A DNA stretch of 64,000 nucleotides from Photobacterium iliopiscarium (GCF_003026395.1 NZ_PYOO01000007.1:62001-126000); one strand, 5' to 3'; positions 1 to 9,115 are shown, counted from the stretch's first letter. A program made the numbers and translations. The notes: a model not told the origin generated them from the letters alone.

Positions 1-523
1 CTCCATGTTTGGTGGCTTTGGTATTTTCGCAGGCGAAGCAATGTTCGCACTCGTGGTGAATAATAAACTGCATCTTAGGGCAAACACTAAAACTGAAGAG
101 GAGTTTAAACAAGCAGGCTTAAAACCGTACATTTATAAAAAACGTGGGTTTCCGGTCATAACGAAACATTACGCTATTCTTGATCAATGGTGGGAAGAAC
201 CTGAAAAAATAATAGAGCAAGCAAAATATTCTCTTGAAGCAGCCTTAGCTGACAAAAAAGCAAAAGAATGTTGTTCGCCAGCTAGGATTAAAGATTTACC
301 TAACTTGCGACTTTCAAATGAAAGAATGCTCAAAAAAGCAGGTATTCAAACAATTGATCAATTATACGATCTTGGTGCACTCAACGCTTATAAGGCATTA
401 CAAAAAACACAAGAGGCATCATTAAGTTTAGAATTATTATGGGCACTAGAAGGTGCCATACATGGCCAACATTGGTCAGTAATACCAGAAAGCAGACGTA
501 ACGAACTGCTCGCTAAATTATAA
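1..523 (+). CDS. tfoX: TfoX/Sxy family competence regulator (5' end outside window)
   Basis: Partial gene: the reading frame is open at the left edge and the true start lies upstream. The visible part holds the end of the TfoX N-terminal domain (motif MFGGFGIF, then FALVVNNKLHLRAN) and a complete C-terminal domain (from about KDLPNLRLSNERML to the end), the usual two-domain layout of Sxy/TfoX proteins of roughly 200 residues. In Vibrio and E. coli this protein acts with CRP to switch on competence (DNA-uptake) genes, and in vibrios it responds to chitin. A chitinase gene lies about 54 kb downstream, but no direct link is visible. It ends with its own terminator. Identification is from family motifs; the specific role here is inferred from relatives. 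Confidence 0.9.
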   Translation, partial: SMFGGFGIFAGEAMFALVVNNKLHLRANTKTEEEFKQAGLKPYIYKKRGFPVITKHYAILDQWWEEPEKIIEQAKYSLEAALADKKAKECCSPARIKDLPNLRLSNERMLKKAGIQTIDQLYDLGALNAYKALQKTQEASLSLELLWALEGAIHGQHWSVIPESRRNELLAKL

Positions 524-562
524 TAAATATATCCGTCAACTGGCTAAGTGACGCTTAAGAAT

Positions 563-583
563 AAAGAGGCTCTATGCCTCTTT
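563..583 (+). terminator. Rho-independent terminator after tfoX
   Basis: An 8-bp perfect stem (AAAGAGGC / GCCTCTTT) with a 5-nt loop sits 40 bases after the tfoX stop, and its 3' arm ends in T residues. It separates tfoX from the ynj-type operon. Confidence 0.8.
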
Positions 584-1001
584 AATTTATCCAACAAATA
601 CACGTATCTCTCCCTACACAATCCTTACATTACCCATTCCAAATCAATAAACATGATAAACGCATACAAAAATGTACATTTATTGAACAAGTAAATTAAA
701 AATACAAAAAGAATAAGAAAATAAAATATTTATTCATTAATTTCCATAAACCCCGTTATAACCACAAAACAAAACCTTTCATTAACTATTTTTTTATTAT
801 CAATCACAAAAAATAACATATACATGTCACATTTTGCTCTTAATGTATCGATTACGACTTTCGTTATTATTATTTGCTATTTATTATTTCCAATAATATT
901 TTGAATAAAAAAATTTTTTGTCATTAAATGAAATACAATATTAGTTACCTCGGTCTTGCTACTTAAGAGTCGATGTGATTCTCATTTAATAAGGACATAC
1001 C
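584..1001. other. A/T-rich intergenic region upstream of the ynj-type operon
   Basis: About 420 bases with no convincing gene on either strand. It is very A/T rich with several A and T tracts, and probably carries the promoter of the operon starting at 1002. The only clear signal is the Shine-Dalgarno AAGGACAT at 991-998 just before the TTG start. No operator could be assigned. Confidence 0.5.
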
Positions 1002-1619
1002 TTGCGTATATTAACCAAAAAAACATTTTCATTGTGGGTCAAACCGTTACTGTGGTTGCAAAAACGCCATTTCGGCAACATACTCAATCCAGCTAAATTA
1101 TGGGGACGAAAACCTGTACTTTTCTGGTTAGTGGCTTTGTTCTTTGGTTATCTTGATCGTAAAAAATCCCCCATTGATGCCGTTATGCGATCGTTAGTCT
1201 GCGTCCGCGTATCACAACTTAATAACTGCGCTTTTTGTGTTGATGCTAATGGAATGAAATTAGCCGAACGCTGTCATTCATTAGAAAAAATTAAAGCATT
1301 AGCCCATTGGCAAACTTCTGAACATTTTTCAGAACAAGAACAAGCGGTATTAACGTATACAGAAGCAATGACCCTTAATGACCAACAAGTCAGTGATGAA
1401 ATGCTAGCGACACTTGCAACGTGGTATAGCAGCGATGATATTATTGAATTAACCGCATTAGTGAGTTTTCAAAATTTATCCGCTAAGTTTAATACTGCGC
1501 TAGATGTGCCCGCGCAAGGTTTCTGTTCATTACCAATTCAACCTCAGACTCAACAAAACACAGTGCCAACAACATCAACAGCAGATAAAGAACAACTAAG
1601 GAGCCATAATGAAAAATAA
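1002..1619 (+). CDS. ynjA: YnjA-like carboxymuconolactone decarboxylase/AhpD-fold protein
   Basis: Protein of 205 residues with the AhpD-like alpha-helical fold signature, including a CxxC pair at C76 and C79 (motif CAFCVDANG) as in alkylhydroperoxidase-type members. It resembles E. coli YnjA along its length: RHFGNILNP near the N-terminus, LDRKKSPIDAVMRSL before the cysteines, and LSAKFNTALDVPAQG near the C-terminus. The start is TTG, supported by AAGGACAT eight bases upstream; the same ribosome site recurs before other genes of this operon. It overlaps the next gene by 11 bases, so the two are probably translationally coupled. A thiol-disulfide or peroxidase-like role is plausible from the CxxC, but the substrate is unknown. 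E. coli keeps ynjA next to ynjBCD and near the VTT-family genes ydjX/ydjZ, matching this neighbourhood. Confidence 0.85.
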   Translation: MRILTKKTFSLWVKPLLWLQKRHFGNILNPAKLWGRKPVLFWLVALFFGYLDRKKSPIDAVMRSLVCVRVSQLNNCAFCVDANGMKLAERCHSLEKIKALAHWQTSEHFSEQEQAVLTYTEAMTLNDQQVSDEMLATLATWYSSDDIIELTALVSFQNLSAKFNTALDVPAQGFCSLPIQPQTQQNTVPTTSTADKEQLRSHNEK

Positions 1620-3759
1620 TAAAATTTTATTGCTTTTAGTTATCCTAACAATTATCGGCGCTTGGTTTTATTTTGACCTCGGCCAATATTTGACACTTGA
1701 AGCCGCCAAACGTGAACAATTAACACTCCAAGATTATATTATTGATAATCCAATTACGGCTTATATTAGCTTTTTTAGTTTATATATTTTAGTCACTGCC
1801 CTTTCAATTCCAGGAGCATCAATATTAACCTTATTAGGTGCTGCATTATTTGGTTTTTGGACAAGCCTGATTATGGTGTCGTTTGCCAGTACGATTGGTG
1901 CGACATTAGCATTTCTATCTAGTCGTTTTATATTACGCGACTGGGTACAATCAAAATTTGGTAATCGCTTAACCACATTAAATAATGGCATTAAAAAAGA
2001 AGGTGGCTTTTATCTACTGAGTTTACGTTTAATTCCAGTTTTTCCGTTTTTCCTTATTAATCTTTTAATGGGATTAACCATCATTAAAACCCGTACTTTT
2101 TTCTTTGTTAGCCAATTAGGCATGCTAGCGGGTACTGCGGTTTATATTAATGCGGGTACTCAACTTGGAAAAATAGATTCACTCAGCGGTATTATCTCAG
2201 CACCGGTTTTATTCTCTTTAGTTCTACTCGGCCTCTTCCCATTACTTACAAAATGGATAATGAAAACAATGGCAATGAAAAAACAATACCAACAATGGCA
2301 AAAACCCGCTCGCTTTGATCAAAACTTAGTTGTCATTGGTGCAGGTTCTGGTGGCTTAGTTAGTGCCTATATTGCAGCAGCAGTAAAAGCAGAAGTTACT
2401 CTTATTGAACGTCACAAAATGGGCGGTGATTGTTTAAATACCGGTTGTGTACCGTCAAAAGCACTTATTCGCGCAGCACATACTGCCGCAGATATTAAAA
2501 ATGCATCAACGCTTGGTATCGATGCTCAAATTAATCACATCGATTTTGCTCAAGTGATGGGACGTATCCATAATGTTATCGCAAAAATTGAACCCCATGA
2601 CTCCATCGAACGTTACAGTCAATTAGGTGTCAACTGTGTTACAGGTGATGCAACTATCCTATCGCCATGGGAAGTTGAAGTGAATGGCACTCGCATTACA
2701 ACCCGTAATATTGTTATTGCAACTGGCGCGCGTCCATTAGTGCCTGCGATCCCTGGCTTAGATACGGTTAATTACTTAACGTCTGATACTGTATGGCAAT
2801 TAACAGCCCTTCCTAAGCGATTATTGATCCTTGGTGGTGGCCCTATTGGTTGTGAATTAGCCCAAAGTTTCTGCCGATTAGGTGCTGAAGTCACGATTGT
2901 TGAACGATCACCCCAACTACTAAACCGTGAAGATCGCGATGCGGCTCAGTTAGTTGAGCAGTCTCTTGCTCACGATGGTGTAAACATCTTACTGCAACAT
3001 AATGCGGTCCAATTTGAATCTACTCTTGATGACAATGGCCAACGTATCCAACGTGTTGTTGTTGAACATGACAACCAACAAGTGAGCATAGAATTTGATG
3101 CCGTAATGGTCGCTTTAGGGCGCGTTGCGAATGTACAAGGCTTTGGTTTAGAAGAACTCGGCATTACCACAACAGAGCGTGGCACTGTCGCTGTTAACCA
3201 ATACCTACAAACTCAGTATCCAAATATTTATGCCGTGGGTGATGTTGCAGGTCCTTACCAACTAACCCACGTTGCCGCTCACCAAGCATGGTATGCCGCA
3301 GTCAATAGTTTATTTGGTGCCGTTAAGAAATTCAAAGTCGATTATTCCGTGATCCCTGCCGTGACTTATACAGCGCCAGAACTAGCACGTGTTGGTATTA
3401 ATGAAAAAGAAGCTCAAGCACAAGGTATCGACTATGAAGTCACCCGTTATGGATTGGATGATTTAGATCGTGCTATTGCCGATGGTTATGATGAAGGTTT
3501 TATTAAAATCTTAACCCCTAAAGGTAGTGATAAAATTCTTGGTGCAACCATTGTAGGTCATCATGCTGGTGATTTATTAGCAGAATTTACTTTAGCCATG
3601 CGTCATAATTTAGGGCTAAATAAAATCTTAGGCACTATTCACCCTTACCCAACCATGAGCGAAGGCGCAAAATACACCGCTGGCGTATGGAAAAAAGCCC
3701 ATGCACCTCAAAAATTGCTGGCTTGGGTGAAAAAATATCATCAGTGGATGCGTAGCTAA
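1609..3759 (+). CDS. VTT/DedA-like membrane domain fused to pyridine nucleotide-disulfide oxidoreductase
   Basis: A 716-residue fusion. Residues about 1-215 form a TVP38/TMEM64 (VTT, SNARE-associated) membrane domain with several hydrophobic segments and the family-like stretches SIPGASILTLLG and LRLIPVFPFFLINLLMG. Residues about 235-700 form a flavin-dependent disulfide oxidoreductase related to mercuric reductase and dihydrolipoamide dehydrogenase: FAD site GAGSGG, redox-active cysteines C275 and C280 (GGDCLNTGCVPSK), NAD(P)H site GGGPIGCE, second FAD motif YAVGDVAG, and the catalytic-type HPYPTMSE with H678. The C-terminal cysteine pair of true MerA is absent. The start ATG follows AAGGAG. 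In E. coli the same locus has separate VTT proteins (YdjX, YdjZ). The substrate is unknown; coupling of membrane transport to thiol redox is inference. Confidence 0.9.
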   Translation: MKNNKILLLLVILTIIGAWFYFDLGQYLTLEAAKREQLTLQDYIIDNPITAYISFFSLYILVTALSIPGASILTLLGAALFGFWTSLIMVSFASTIGATLAFLSSRFILRDWVQSKFGNRLTTLNNGIKKEGGFYLLSLRLIPVFPFFLINLLMGLTIIKTRTFFFVSQLGMLAGTAVYINAGTQLGKIDSLSGIISAPVLFSLVLLGLFPLLTKWIMKTMAMKKQYQQWQKPARFDQNLVVIGAGSGGLVSAYIAAAVKAEVTLIERHKMGGDCLNTGCVPSKALIRAAHTAADIKNASTLGIDAQINHIDFAQVMGRIHNVIAKIEPHDSIERYSQLGVNCVTGDATILSPWEVEVNGTRITTRNIVIATGARPLVPAIPGLDTVNYLTSDTVWQLTALPKRLLILGGGPIGCELAQSFCRLGAEVTIVERSPQLLNREDRDAAQLVEQSLAHDGVNILLQHNAVQFESTLDDNGQRIQRVVVEHDNQQVSIEFDAVMVALGRVANVQGFGLEELGITTTERGTVAVNQYLQTQYPNIYAVGDVAGPYQLTHVAAHQAWYAAVNSLFGAVKKFKVDYSVIPAVTYTAPELARVGINEKEAQAQGIDYEVTRYGLDDLDRAIADGYDEGFIKILTPKGSDKILGATIVGHHAGDLLAEFTLAMRHNLGLNKILGTIHPYPTMSEGAKYTAGVWKKAHAPQKLLAWVKKYHQWMRS

Positions 3760-3785
3760 TAATGACGTCAATAAGGACATCAATT

Positions 3786-5003
3786 GTGAGAACATCATTT
3801 TCTACTTTAAAAAAGCTAACGCTAACCGCAGCCTTGATAATTAGCAGTACCGCGGTACATGCTAGTGAGCAGCACAAAAACGTTAATATTATACCAACAT
3901 GGAAACAAACCCTTACTCAGGCTAAAGGTGAAACTGTCTATTTTAATGCTTGGGGCGGCAGTCAAGAAATTAATGATTATCTGCTATGGGCGAATACTCA
4001 GTTGCAACATCGTTACGGTGTGACATTAAAACAAGTAAAAGTGACTGACATTGCTGAAACCACGCAACGTTTATTGGCAGAAAAAACCGCAGGCAAAAAC
4101 AGCGGTGGCAGTGTTGATATAGTATGGATCAATGGCGAAAACTTTCGTTCAATGAAGCAAAATGGTTTGTTATACGGTCCATTTACGCAGCAATTACCAA
4201 ACTGGAAATATGTTGATAAATCATTACCTATTGATAAAGACTTTTCAGAACCAACGCAAGGATTAGAAGCGCCATGGGGTGTTGGTCAGTTGGTCTTTAT
4301 TTATGATCCAGAAACATTAAAGCACCCACCCAAAAGCTTTAAGGCATTATTGGCTTTAGCTCAAGAACATCCGGGAAAAATCAGCTACCCTAAACCACCT
4401 GAGTTTCATGGCACTAGTTTTTTAAAAGCTGCACTGTTAGAACTAACCACTGATAAGAAAGCGTTATATCAACCCTTGGAGTTACCAAAAGATCAAGCGC
4501 TGTTTGATCGCGTAACAGCACCATTGTGGCACTATCTTGATCAACTCCATAAAGTTGCATGGCATCAAGGTAAACAATTTCCATCAGGGAGTGCAGAAAC
4601 TATACAGTTACTTGATGATCAGCAATTACTATTAGCGATTACGTTCAACCCGAACGCTGCCGCAGCAGCCATTGCTAATGGTAATTTAACTGATAAAGCA
4701 AAAACTTATGCCTTTAGTGCTGGCGCATTAACCAATATCCACTTTCTAGCTATTCCGTGGAACGCAAATGCCAAAGCGGGTGCATTAGTGGCGATTAATT
4801 TCTTATTAAGCCCTGAAGCACAAGCACGTAAAGCCGATACTAATCTGTGGGGTGATCCTACAATCTTAACTCCGCAGGCTTTTAAACAACTGCCAGCAGC
4901 GTATAACAAACCAAACTTTACGCCATATCCTTCCATTGCCGAGCCAAACCCTACATGGTTAGCGGCAATTGAGCATCAATGGCAACTAAGATATGGCAAC
5001 TAG
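3786..5003 (+). CDS. ynjB: ABC transporter substrate-binding protein YnjB
   Basis: Periplasmic solute-binding protein of the extracellular type 1 family. I chose the GTG at 3786 (405 residues) rather than the ATG at 3762 because AAGGACAT lies at the right distance before the GTG, and the resulting N-terminus is a clean signal peptide (KK, hydrophobic run, cleavage near VHA-SEQ). The mature protein carries the YnjB hallmarks YFNAWGG, VDIVWINGENF and EAPWGVGQLVF. It precedes the permease ynjC and ATPase ynjD, as in E. coli. The substrate is unknown. A strong inverted repeat separates it from ynjC, which may keep binding-protein mRNA in excess over permease mRNA. Confidence 0.88.
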   Translation: MRTSFSTLKKLTLTAALIISSTAVHASEQHKNVNIIPTWKQTLTQAKGETVYFNAWGGSQEINDYLLWANTQLQHRYGVTLKQVKVTDIAETTQRLLAEKTAGKNSGGSVDIVWINGENFRSMKQNGLLYGPFTQQLPNWKYVDKSLPIDKDFSEPTQGLEAPWGVGQLVFIYDPETLKHPPKSFKALLALAQEHPGKISYPKPPEFHGTSFLKAALLELTTDKKALYQPLELPKDQALFDRVTAPLWHYLDQLHKVAWHQGKQFPSGSAETIQLLDDQQLLLAITFNPNAAAAAIANGNLTDKAKTYAFSAGALTNIHFLAIPWNANAKAGALVAINFLLSPEAQARKADTNLWGDPTILTPQAFKQLPAAYNKPNFTPYPSIAEPNPTWLAAIEHQWQLRYGN

Positions 5004-5042
5004 AATACGGTAACTAAGCCGCTGTTATAGTTATTATAAATT

Positions 5043-5075
5043 AAGCTAACTTGCATTATGATAGCAAGTTAGCTT
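5043..5075 (+). repeat. 12-bp perfect inverted repeat between ynjB and ynjC
   Basis: AAGCTAACTTGC and GCAAGTTAGCTT flank a 9-nt loop. The element spans the earliest possible start codon of ynjC (TTG at 5051). There is no clean U-tract after it, so it looks more like an intercistronic mRNA-stability or attenuation hairpin, as often found after binding-protein genes, than a full terminator. Confidence 0.7.
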
Positions 5076-5101
5076 TCCTCGTTGATGTTTATTTGAGCCT
5101 T

Positions 5102-6769
5102 ATGTTAGCCATTATATTTGTTGTCACATTATTGCTATTTGCAAGTCCATTGGTCATTGGCTTTCTTGGCATGCTTGCCCCAGCTTTTGCATGGCTACCC
5201 GCATTAAACATGCATCAACCATCATTATTAGGTTGGCAGCAACTCTTTGCCTGGCCTGATCTCATTGATTCTATTTGTCTAACACTACTATCAGGGTTAG
5301 GCAGTACACTGCTTGCTTTATGGTGGTGCTATTTAATACTTCGCCGCTATTGGCTTAGCCCTAAATGGCACAAAATTGAACGTTTATTAGCACCATTACT
5401 CGCTTTTCCTCATATTGCGTTTGTACTTGGTTTTGGTTTGATGTTTTCATCAACAGGTTGGTTAGCCCGTATTTGGCATCATGCAGGCTTCGCCGATACT
5501 CTTTATCCTAATCTCATTCATGACCATTTTGGTTTAGGATTATTGTTCGCGTTAGCCATTAAAGAAACGCCTTTTTTATTGTTAATGAGTATTAGCATAC
5601 TCAAGCAACTTGATATAAAACGTCTATATCAAGTTTCTATCAGTCTTGGCTACAATCATCAACAAACATGGCATATGGTTATTTTGCCACTATGGTTACC
5701 AAAATTACGTTTAGCGATTTTTGCCGTAGCCGGTTATGGTTTAGCGGTTGTTGATGTGGCGCTGATTATTGGTCCAACACATCCCAGCACATTATCAATG
5801 TTAATTTGGCAATGGTTTACTGATGGTGACTTAACGCAATTACCTCGCGCAGCAGCAGGTGCATTACTATTATTTGGAATTGTAATCATCACCTTTGGAC
5901 TATTACGTTTAGCAGAATGGTGGCGATTATCATACTCAACATCATGGCAATATCGTGGCGCGATTCAACACCCCGCTCGTCGTATCCCCTCGCCTATTGC
6001 TGCTTTTTTTAGTCGCGGCTTATTATTGTTACCACTCGTTATGCTGCCTATTTTAGTTATCTGGTCGTTTGCATTACGGTGGCGTTTTCCTGATTTACTC
6101 CCAAGCCGCTATAGTGTTCGTTTTTGGCAACAACAACTTGAACCGTTGCAACAATTAATAAGTAATAGTATTTTTCTGGCGCTGATCAGCAGTTTTTGTG
6201 CCTTAATTATGGTGATCCTGTGTCTTGAATATCGTCAAAAATATCAACGCGGAATCCCAACGACATTAATTGCGATTCCAATGGTCGCGCCACAACTATC
6301 ATTATTATTTGGTATGCAAACCGCGATATCATTTATTCCCGGTCAATATTTTTGGTTATGGGTAAGTTGGAGCCATTGGCTGTATGTGTTCCCGTATATT
6401 TATCTTACTTTAGATGGACCATGGCGTAGTTACGATCAACGTTTAGATCAAACCGCGAGAAGTTTAGGCTTAAATGGTTGGCAAACATGGTGGCGGGTGA
6501 AGTTTCCACAATTAAAACCTGCATTATGGTTAGCCTTTGCGGTTGGGTGCAGTGTCAGTTTGGCACAATATTTACCCACACAAATGCTAGGTGCAGGGCG
6601 CGTATCAACCTTGACCACGGAAGCGGTAACACTTGCCAGTGGTCAGGACCGACGCATCAGTGCAATTTATGGGTTATTACAAGGATTATTACCTTTGGTC
6701 TTTTTTACTATCGCGATGATGTTGGCACAACGCAAAACATCACCCGCTCAAACTCGAATAAGCAGATAA
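5102..6769 (+). CDS. ynjC: ABC transporter permease YnjC
   Basis: Large integral-membrane permease, 555 residues from the ATG at 5102, built as two tandem permease halves. The first has a binding-protein-dependent EAA-type loop near SISLGYNHQQTWHMVILP, and the second has ARSLGLNGWQTWWRVKFP. Both are followed by further membrane helices. The frame can be read back to a TTG at 5051, but that codon lies inside a strong hairpin and neither start has a good ribosome site. The ATG at 5102 is preferred because residues from there (MLAIIFVVTLLLF) align with the usual YnjC N-terminus. It forms the membrane channel of YnjBCD, and its stop is four bases before the ynjD start. Confidence 0.85.
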   Translation: MLAIIFVVTLLLFASPLVIGFLGMLAPAFAWLPALNMHQPSLLGWQQLFAWPDLIDSICLTLLSGLGSTLLALWWCYLILRRYWLSPKWHKIERLLAPLLAFPHIAFVLGFGLMFSSTGWLARIWHHAGFADTLYPNLIHDHFGLGLLFALAIKETPFLLLMSISILKQLDIKRLYQVSISLGYNHQQTWHMVILPLWLPKLRLAIFAVAGYGLAVVDVALIIGPTHPSTLSMLIWQWFTDGDLTQLPRAAAGALLLFGIVIITFGLLRLAEWWRLSYSTSWQYRGAIQHPARRIPSPIAAFFSRGLLLLPLVMLPILVIWSFALRWRFPDLLPSRYSVRFWQQQLEPLQQLISNSIFLALISSFCALIMVILCLEYRQKYQRGIPTTLIAIPMVAPQLSLLFGMQTAISFIPGQYFWLWVSWSHWLYVFPYIYLTLDGPWRSYDQRLDQTARSLGLNGWQTWWRVKFPQLKPALWLAFAVGCSVSLAQYLPTQMLGAGRVSTLTTEAVTLASGQDRRISAIYGLLQGLLPLVFFTIAMMLAQRKTSPAQTRISR

Positions 6770-6773
6770 TCTT

Positions 6774-7409
6774 ATGGCCCTTTCTGTTTCACAACTGACC
6801 TTGCGTCATCGTCATAATAATTTAATTGTAGGGCCGTTAACCTTTGAGGTTAAAGCGGGACAAATAATGACACTCATGGGGCCAAGTGGCAGTGGTAAAT
6901 CCACAATTCTTAGTGCCATTGCGGGTCATCTCGCCCCTGATTTCACCGTAACAGGTGACATACAGCTTAATAAACAATCGATAACCTCATTAGCCCCTAA
7001 CATGCGGCATATAGGGATTGTTTTTCAAGATGATTTACTGTTTCCTCACCTTAATATTTGGCAAAATATTGCTTTCGGATTGCCACAAGAGATTAAAGGC
7101 AGTCAACGTAAGCACCAAGCATTAGCAACATTGGATGAATTGGATTTACTCCATTTACAACATCAACAAGCCCATGAGATATCTGGAGGACAACGAGCGA
7201 GGATCAGTATGATGCGATTATTACTATCACAACCCCAAGCGGTATTACTTGATGAACCTTTTAGTAAATTAGATAAAACTCTACGGGCTGCATTTCGTCA
7301 GTTTGTATTTGATCAAATTCAACAACGTAATATCCCCGCGCTAATGGTTACCCATGATGACGATGATATACCAACAAATGGCGATGTTTTAAACTGGCCT
7401 TGGCAATAA
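6774..7409 (+). CDS. ynjD: ABC transporter ATP-binding protein YnjD
   Basis: ABC ATPase of 211 residues. Walker A is GPSGSGKS at residues 36-43, the Q-loop lies at VFQDD, the signature is ISGGQRAR (a conservative change from LSGGQ), Walker B is VLLDEP, and the switch histidine is in MVTHDD. It begins four bases after ynjC and belongs to the ynjBCD transporter. The protein is short for an importer ATPase because it has no regulatory C-terminal domain, which is normal for YnjD. Confidence 0.9.
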   Translation: MALSVSQLTLRHRHNNLIVGPLTFEVKAGQIMTLMGPSGSGKSTILSAIAGHLAPDFTVTGDIQLNKQSITSLAPNMRHIGIVFQDDLLFPHLNIWQNIAFGLPQEIKGSQRKHQALATLDELDLLHLQHQQAHEISGGQRARISMMRLLLSQPQAVLLDEPFSKLDKTLRAAFRQFVFDQIQQRNIPALMVTHDDDDIPTNGDVLNWPWQ

Positions 7410-7431
7410 AAATAATAAAGCAGGACATACC

Positions 7432-8040
7432 ATGCTCGACCGTTACAGTATTACTCTTATACGTCAGCCATTAGCAAAGCTGGCTACATTACCTGAAAAA
7501 TATGGTATCAGTGCCAATCAAATCACTCTTGGTGGTTTTATTCTTGGCCTATTTTCATTGCCAGCGTTGGCATTTGAACATTATGGATTAGCCTTATTTT
7601 TTATTATCGTGAATCGATTATTTGATGGTCTTGATGGTGCCGTTGCTCGCCGTCAAGGTATTACCGATTGCGGTGGATTTCTTGATATTACGTTAGATTT
7701 CTTATTTTATTCTTTGATTCCGTTTGGCTTTGTATTGGCCGATCCACAACAAAATGCCATTGCGGGTGCATTCTTAATTTTTTCTTTTATTGGCACGGGT
7801 TCAAGCTTTCTTGCATTTGCAATCATGGCGGGGAAACGTAATATTGAAAGCCCAGTATATAAACAAAAATCGTTGTATTACATTGGGGGGCTGACTGAAG
7901 GTACTGAAACGATTGCTTGTTTTGTACTATTTTGCCTTTTACCACAATACTTTGACGTTATTGCGTGGATTTTTGGTAGCTTATGCTGGATCACCACTGC
8001 GACTCGCATCTGGGCAGGTTATCACACTCTAAAAAATTAA
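7432..8040 (+). CDS. ynjF: CDP-alcohol phosphatidyltransferase family protein YnjF
   Basis: Integral-membrane enzyme of 202 residues with the CDP-alcohol phosphotransferase signature at residues 65-89: D65, D68, G69, AR at 72-73, and D85 and D89 further on. These residues bind the metal and the CDP-alcohol. Spacing of the motif (seven residues between AR and the next G) matches E. coli YnjF. Around the motif are several hydrophobic helices. It is the last gene of the operon, with ribosome site CAGGACAT. The E. coli gene ynjE, a sulfurtransferase lying between ynjD and ynjF, is absent here. The enzyme should transfer a phospho-alcohol between CDP-activated lipid and an acceptor; its actual substrate is not known. 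Confidence 0.88.
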   Translation: MLDRYSITLIRQPLAKLATLPEKYGISANQITLGGFILGLFSLPALAFEHYGLALFFIIVNRLFDGLDGAVARRQGITDCGGFLDITLDFLFYSLIPFGFVLADPQQNAIAGAFLIFSFIGTGSSFLAFAIMAGKRNIESPVYKQKSLYYIGGLTEGTETIACFVLFCLLPQYFDVIAWIFGSLCWITTATRIWAGYHTLKN

Positions 8041-8049
8041 ATTAATGCG

Positions 8050-8080
8050 GCTGGATGTAAATATCACATCTACATCCAGC
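8050..8080. terminator. Bidirectional terminator between ynjF and punR
   Basis: A perfect 10-bp inverted repeat (GCTGGATGTA / TACATCCAGC) with an 11-nt loop lies between two convergent genes and is followed on the plus strand by CTCTTTT. Confidence 0.7.
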
Positions 8081-8108
8081 AACCTCTTTTCACAAAATAA
8101 ACTGCGAA

Positions 8109-9011
8109 TCAACGTACCCACTGATGATGTAACTGTTCGCTATCACCGAGATAATCTAACAACCAACTTACTGCGGGATTCATGGTTTCAGTGCTCCATG
8201 CTAAACAACAAGGGCTCACTGAGGGTTTAATCGCTAACTCTTTTTCAATTAGCTCACCCGTTTCAATTAAGGGAATGGCCATGTGGCTAGGCACCACGCT
8301 GACCCCTAACCCGGCTTTTAAACATTGCATAGCACTGTGCCAATTAGGAACCAGTATTCGGCGTTGGTTATCCATCAGCCATGTGATCCGTTTCGGTAAC
8401 GTACGAGAAGTATCTTCTAAACATATTGCGGGGTATTGCGCGAGTTCATGAGGCTCTAATGGGTGATCACAGCTCGCTAACGGATGCTGTGGATCAATCA
8501 CAAATTTCCATGTCAATGTGCCCATATCTCGATAATCAAAGCTGCCACCTACCGGTACTGCTGCTGTTGCACCAATGGCAATATCAGCCCGTCCATCTGC
8601 AAGCGCATCCCACACCCCATTAAACACTTCCATTGTTAGATGTAATTCCACATCAGGAAAATGTTCATAAAAATCTTTTACCAGCATATTAACGCGACTT
8701 TGGCGTACCACGGTATCTAATGCAACCGATACATTTTGTGACCAACCATTGGCAACCCGTTGTGTTTGGTATTTCATTAATTGCATCTGTTTGATTATTT
8801 TGCGTGATTCTTCAACAAAATACTCCCCGGCTGGCGTTAGTTTAACCTGCCTATGCAATCGAACAAATAATTCGACAGCTAAACGCTCTTCTATCAATCT
8901 AACGGTATAACTGATGGCGCTAGGCACTTTGTGCAATTCTTCCGCAGCGCCTGAAAAGCTGCCACGACGGGCAACAACGTCTATAACTTGGAGATCATTA
9001 TAAGAAAACAT
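8109..9011 (-). CDS. punR: LysR-type transcriptional activator PunR
   Basis: LysR-family regulator of 300 residues. The N-terminal winged helix-turn-helix covers roughly residues 1-60 (GSFSGAAEELHKVPSAISYTV), followed by a substrate-binding effector domain. Similarity to E. coli PunR (YdhB) is clear from VFNGVWDALADGRADIAIGA, EDTSRTLPKRITWLMDNQ and the C-terminal WLLDYLGDSE. It is transcribed divergently from the adjacent punC, the same arrangement as in E. coli, where PunR activates punC for purine nucleoside transport. A dyad in the shared intergenic region is a candidate binding site. The call is firm from sequence recall plus synteny. Confidence 0.92.
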   Translation of the reverse strand: MFSYNDLQVIDVVARRGSFSGAAEELHKVPSAISYTVRLIEERLAVELFVRLHRQVKLTPAGEYFVEESRKIIKQMQLMKYQTQRVANGWSQNVSVALDTVVRQSRVNMLVKDFYEHFPDVELHLTMEVFNGVWDALADGRADIAIGATAAVPVGGSFDYRDMGTLTWKFVIDPQHPLASCDHPLEPHELAQYPAICLEDTSRTLPKRITWLMDNQRRILVPNWHSAMQCLKAGLGVSVVPSHMAIPLIETGELIEKELAIKPSVSPCCLAWSTETMNPAVSWLLDYLGDSEQLHHQWVR

Positions 9012-9073
9012 ATCACATCAAATTTTTTGAAAGCATGGTTTAAATTTTAGCGTTTCACAGCCATTAAAACCAG

Positions 9074-9098
9074 TATTACACTAGTACCAATTGTAATA
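9074..9098. promoter_or_regulatory. Candidate PunR (LysR-type) operator
   Basis: The punR-punC intergenic region contains TATTACA and TGTAATA, a 7-bp dyad separated by 11 bases. This matches the T-N11-A layout of LysR-type binding sites. It lies 18 bases before punC, so it may overlap the punC core promoter. Assignment to PunR is inferred from position. Confidence 0.5.
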
Positions 9099-9115
9099 TT
9101 GACTAAAAGTATAAA

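Noticed and set aside
8045..8230. 61-codon plus-strand ORF overlapping the ynjF terminator and the end of punR
   Set aside because: It runs through a terminator hairpin and antisense to punR; no ribosome site.
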